Assembly (NCBI GenBank): GCA_045604705.1
Contig: JAZUOO010000038.1
Span: forward strand, 1 to 6,078
DNA: 6,078 nt
Source: SIG622 sp045604705
GTDB taxonomy: Bacteria > Bacillota > Clostridia > Oscillospirales > CAG-382
Direction of reading: 5' to 3'
Each line of letters begins with the position of its first letter. Position 1 is the stretch's first letter. Positions 5,485 to 6,078 of the stretch are shown here, piece by piece. The notes under the pieces are model-generated. The model searched no databases, was not told the DNA's origin, and saw only the letters and a list, made by a program, of their open reading frames with translations. A program made the translations under genes and the position numbers.

Positions 5485-5795
5485 ATTTTTTTATCTATCT
5501 CCTTGTCATGGCGGGGATCACCTATCTTATAAGAATGGTTCCTCTTGTTCTTGTAAAGGAAAAAATCAAAAACAAGTTTGTTCTTTCATTTTTGCACTAT
5601 ATTCCCTATGCAGTTCTCTCCGCAATGACAGTTCCGGCGATATTCTACGCAACATCCTCACCGGTCAGTGCAACTATCGGCTTTACCGCCGCACTCGTCC
5701 TTGCATACTTCGGCAAGAGCCTTCTAAATGTAGCCGCCTTTTCAAGCATTGTGGTATTCACAGTTGAGCTTATAATGAAGTACATACTCAAATAA
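5481..5795 (+). CDS. azlD: AzlD-type branched-chain amino-acid exporter subunit
   Basis: A 104-residue integral membrane protein with about four hydrophobic helices, the small partner of AzlC. The typical N-terminal pattern is seen: a first helix (3-15), then TYLIRMVPLVLV (14-25), a charged loop KEKIKNK, LHYIPYAVLSAMTVPAIFY (38-56), and a C-terminal helix ending EL-MKYILK. Length is normal for the family. The start overlaps the azlC stop by 4 bp (ATGA) and has a full AAGGAGG (5467-5473) seven bases upstream, so it is both coupled and independently initiated. It is the last gene of the two-gene operon; a terminator follows within eight bases. Confidence 0.92.
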   Translation: MNFFIYLLVMAGITYLIRMVPLVLVKEKIKNKFVLSFLHYIPYAVLSAMTVPAIFYATSSPVSATIGFTAALVLAYFGKSLLNVAAFSSIVVFTVELIMKYILK

Positions 5796-5802
5796 TCATC
5801 TC

Positions 5803-5834
5803 TCCCGTGTGACAAATGCTCATGCGGGATTTTT
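5803..5834 (+). terminator. Terminator of azlCD
   Basis: Arms TCCCGTGTGA (5803-5812) and TCATGCGGGA (5820-5829) pair over 10 bp with two G-T wobbles and a 7-nt loop, followed by TTTTT (5830-5834). It resembles the minus-strand terminator at 5859-5892, which it faces. Confidence 0.88.
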
Positions 5835-5858
5835 GTTTATTTCCATATCTTCATCGGT

Positions 5859-5892
5859 AAAAATCTCCCGCACAGCAAAAGCCATACGGGAG
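5859..5892 (-). terminator. Terminator of the dockerin-like gene
   Basis: Minus strand: arms CTCCCGTATGGC (5892-5881) and GCTGTGCGGGAG (5876-5865) pair over 12 bp with three G-T wobbles around a TTTT loop, then TTTTT after one A (5863-5859). It lies 36 bp past the stop of the gene at the right edge. Between it and the azl terminator nothing else is seen. Confidence 0.88.
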
Positions 5893-5903
5893 TCTTTCTA
5901 TAA

Positions 5904-5937
5904 ATTCTTAATTATTCTTAATTATTCTTAATTATTC
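5904..5937 (-). repeat. Tandem 10-bp repeat giving stops in three frames
   Basis: Three copies of ATTCTTAATT (plus strand, 5904-5933) and a partial fourth. On the minus strand each unit holds TAA, and because 10 leaves remainder 1 on division by 3, successive copies put TAA in each of the three frames. The first TAA is the stop codon of the dockerin-like gene. Confidence 0.85.
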
Positions 5938-6078
5938 CAAGATACAAGCACATACGCAACGTCCTTGGAGTCAATCTTGCCGTCTCTGTTAAGGTCATAC
6001 TTAGCATATTCGGGATGCTTGTCAACACCGAGTTCTTCTTCACCAAAGTAGGAAACTACTGCGGAGAGGTCATAGATG
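5928..6078 (-). CDS. Dockerin-like C-terminal module, partial gene
   Basis: Only the last 49 codons are in the window; the 5' part lies beyond the right edge. The sequence has two related halves. The first is the end of one repeat, IYDLSAVVSYFG; the second is a complete calcium-binding repeat, YDLNRDGKIDSKDVAYVLVSW, with the D-x-N-x-D-G-x-I-D-x-x-D ligand pattern of dockerin type I modules, here shown in pieces as DLNRDGKID and SKDVAYVLVSW. About 17 acidic, E/K-rich residues separate them (GEEELGVDKHPEYAK). Dockerins anchor secreted enzymes to cohesins on a scaffoldin or cell surface, so the full protein is probably an extracellular glycoside hydrolase or similar. The catalytic part is not visible. 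An EF-hand-like protein outside the cellulosome is an alternative. It ends at a TAA followed by stops in the other frames and a terminator. Confidence 0.8.
   Translation of the reverse strand, partial: IYDLSAVVSYFGEEELGVDKHPEYAKYDLNRDGKIDSKDVAYVLVSWNN

Noticed and set aside
5904..5937. CRISPR-like repeat
   Set aside because: The 10-bp units are directly adjacent with no spacers; this is a simple tandem repeat.

Overview
The window looks like chromosomal DNA from a low-to-moderate-GC anaerobic Firmicute, most likely a Ruminococcaceae/Oscillospirales-type gut or rumen clostridium. This rests on the near-consensus sigma-A promoters, A/G-rich Shine-Dalgarno sites, the Fe-S type of L-serine dehydratase, and a dockerin-like C-terminus at the right edge, a hallmark of fibre-degrading clostridia. 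The genus is inference; no marker gene is present.

Layout, left to right. (1) Minus strand: a tRNA-Arg(ACG) with its own promoter and terminator (31-206), preceded in transcription order by an apparently orphan 1-phosphofructokinase gene (fruK, 296-1198). (2) A divergent intergenic region (1199-1400) carries a promoter for each side, a one-turn direct repeat (AGTGGAC) and a small palindrome (TCACA-N5-TGTGA). (3) Plus strand: a single-chain iron-sulfur L-serine dehydratase with an XRE-type helix-turn-helix domain fused to its N-terminus (1401-2846). This is the most unusual gene here. (4) About 400 bp without a convincing gene (2847-3244); its first ~240 bp is a relatively GC-rich block that may be a dispersed element or a remnant. 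(5) tRNA-Val(GAC) with a perfect promoter and a strong terminator (3245-3411). (6) Minus strand: a secreted glutaminyl-peptide cyclotransferase (3712-4506), immediately followed by a frameshifted remnant of a SHOCT-domain protein (3536-3711) and a terminator. (7) Plus strand: an azlC-azlD operon for branched-chain amino-acid export (4753-5795) with its own promoter and terminator. (8) Minus strand: the 3' end of a gene encoding a dockerin-like C-terminal module (5928-6078), with its terminator facing that of azlCD.

Most genes are independent transcription units; only azlC-azlD is a clear operon. FruK (fructose-1-phosphate to fructose-1,6-bisphosphate) and the serine dehydratase (serine to pyruvate plus ammonia) both feed central carbon metabolism and share one divergent control region. 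The HTH on the dehydratase makes it a candidate enzyme-regulator acting there. That coupling is a hypothesis, not something the sequence proves. No IS element, CRISPR array, riboswitch or phage gene was seen.
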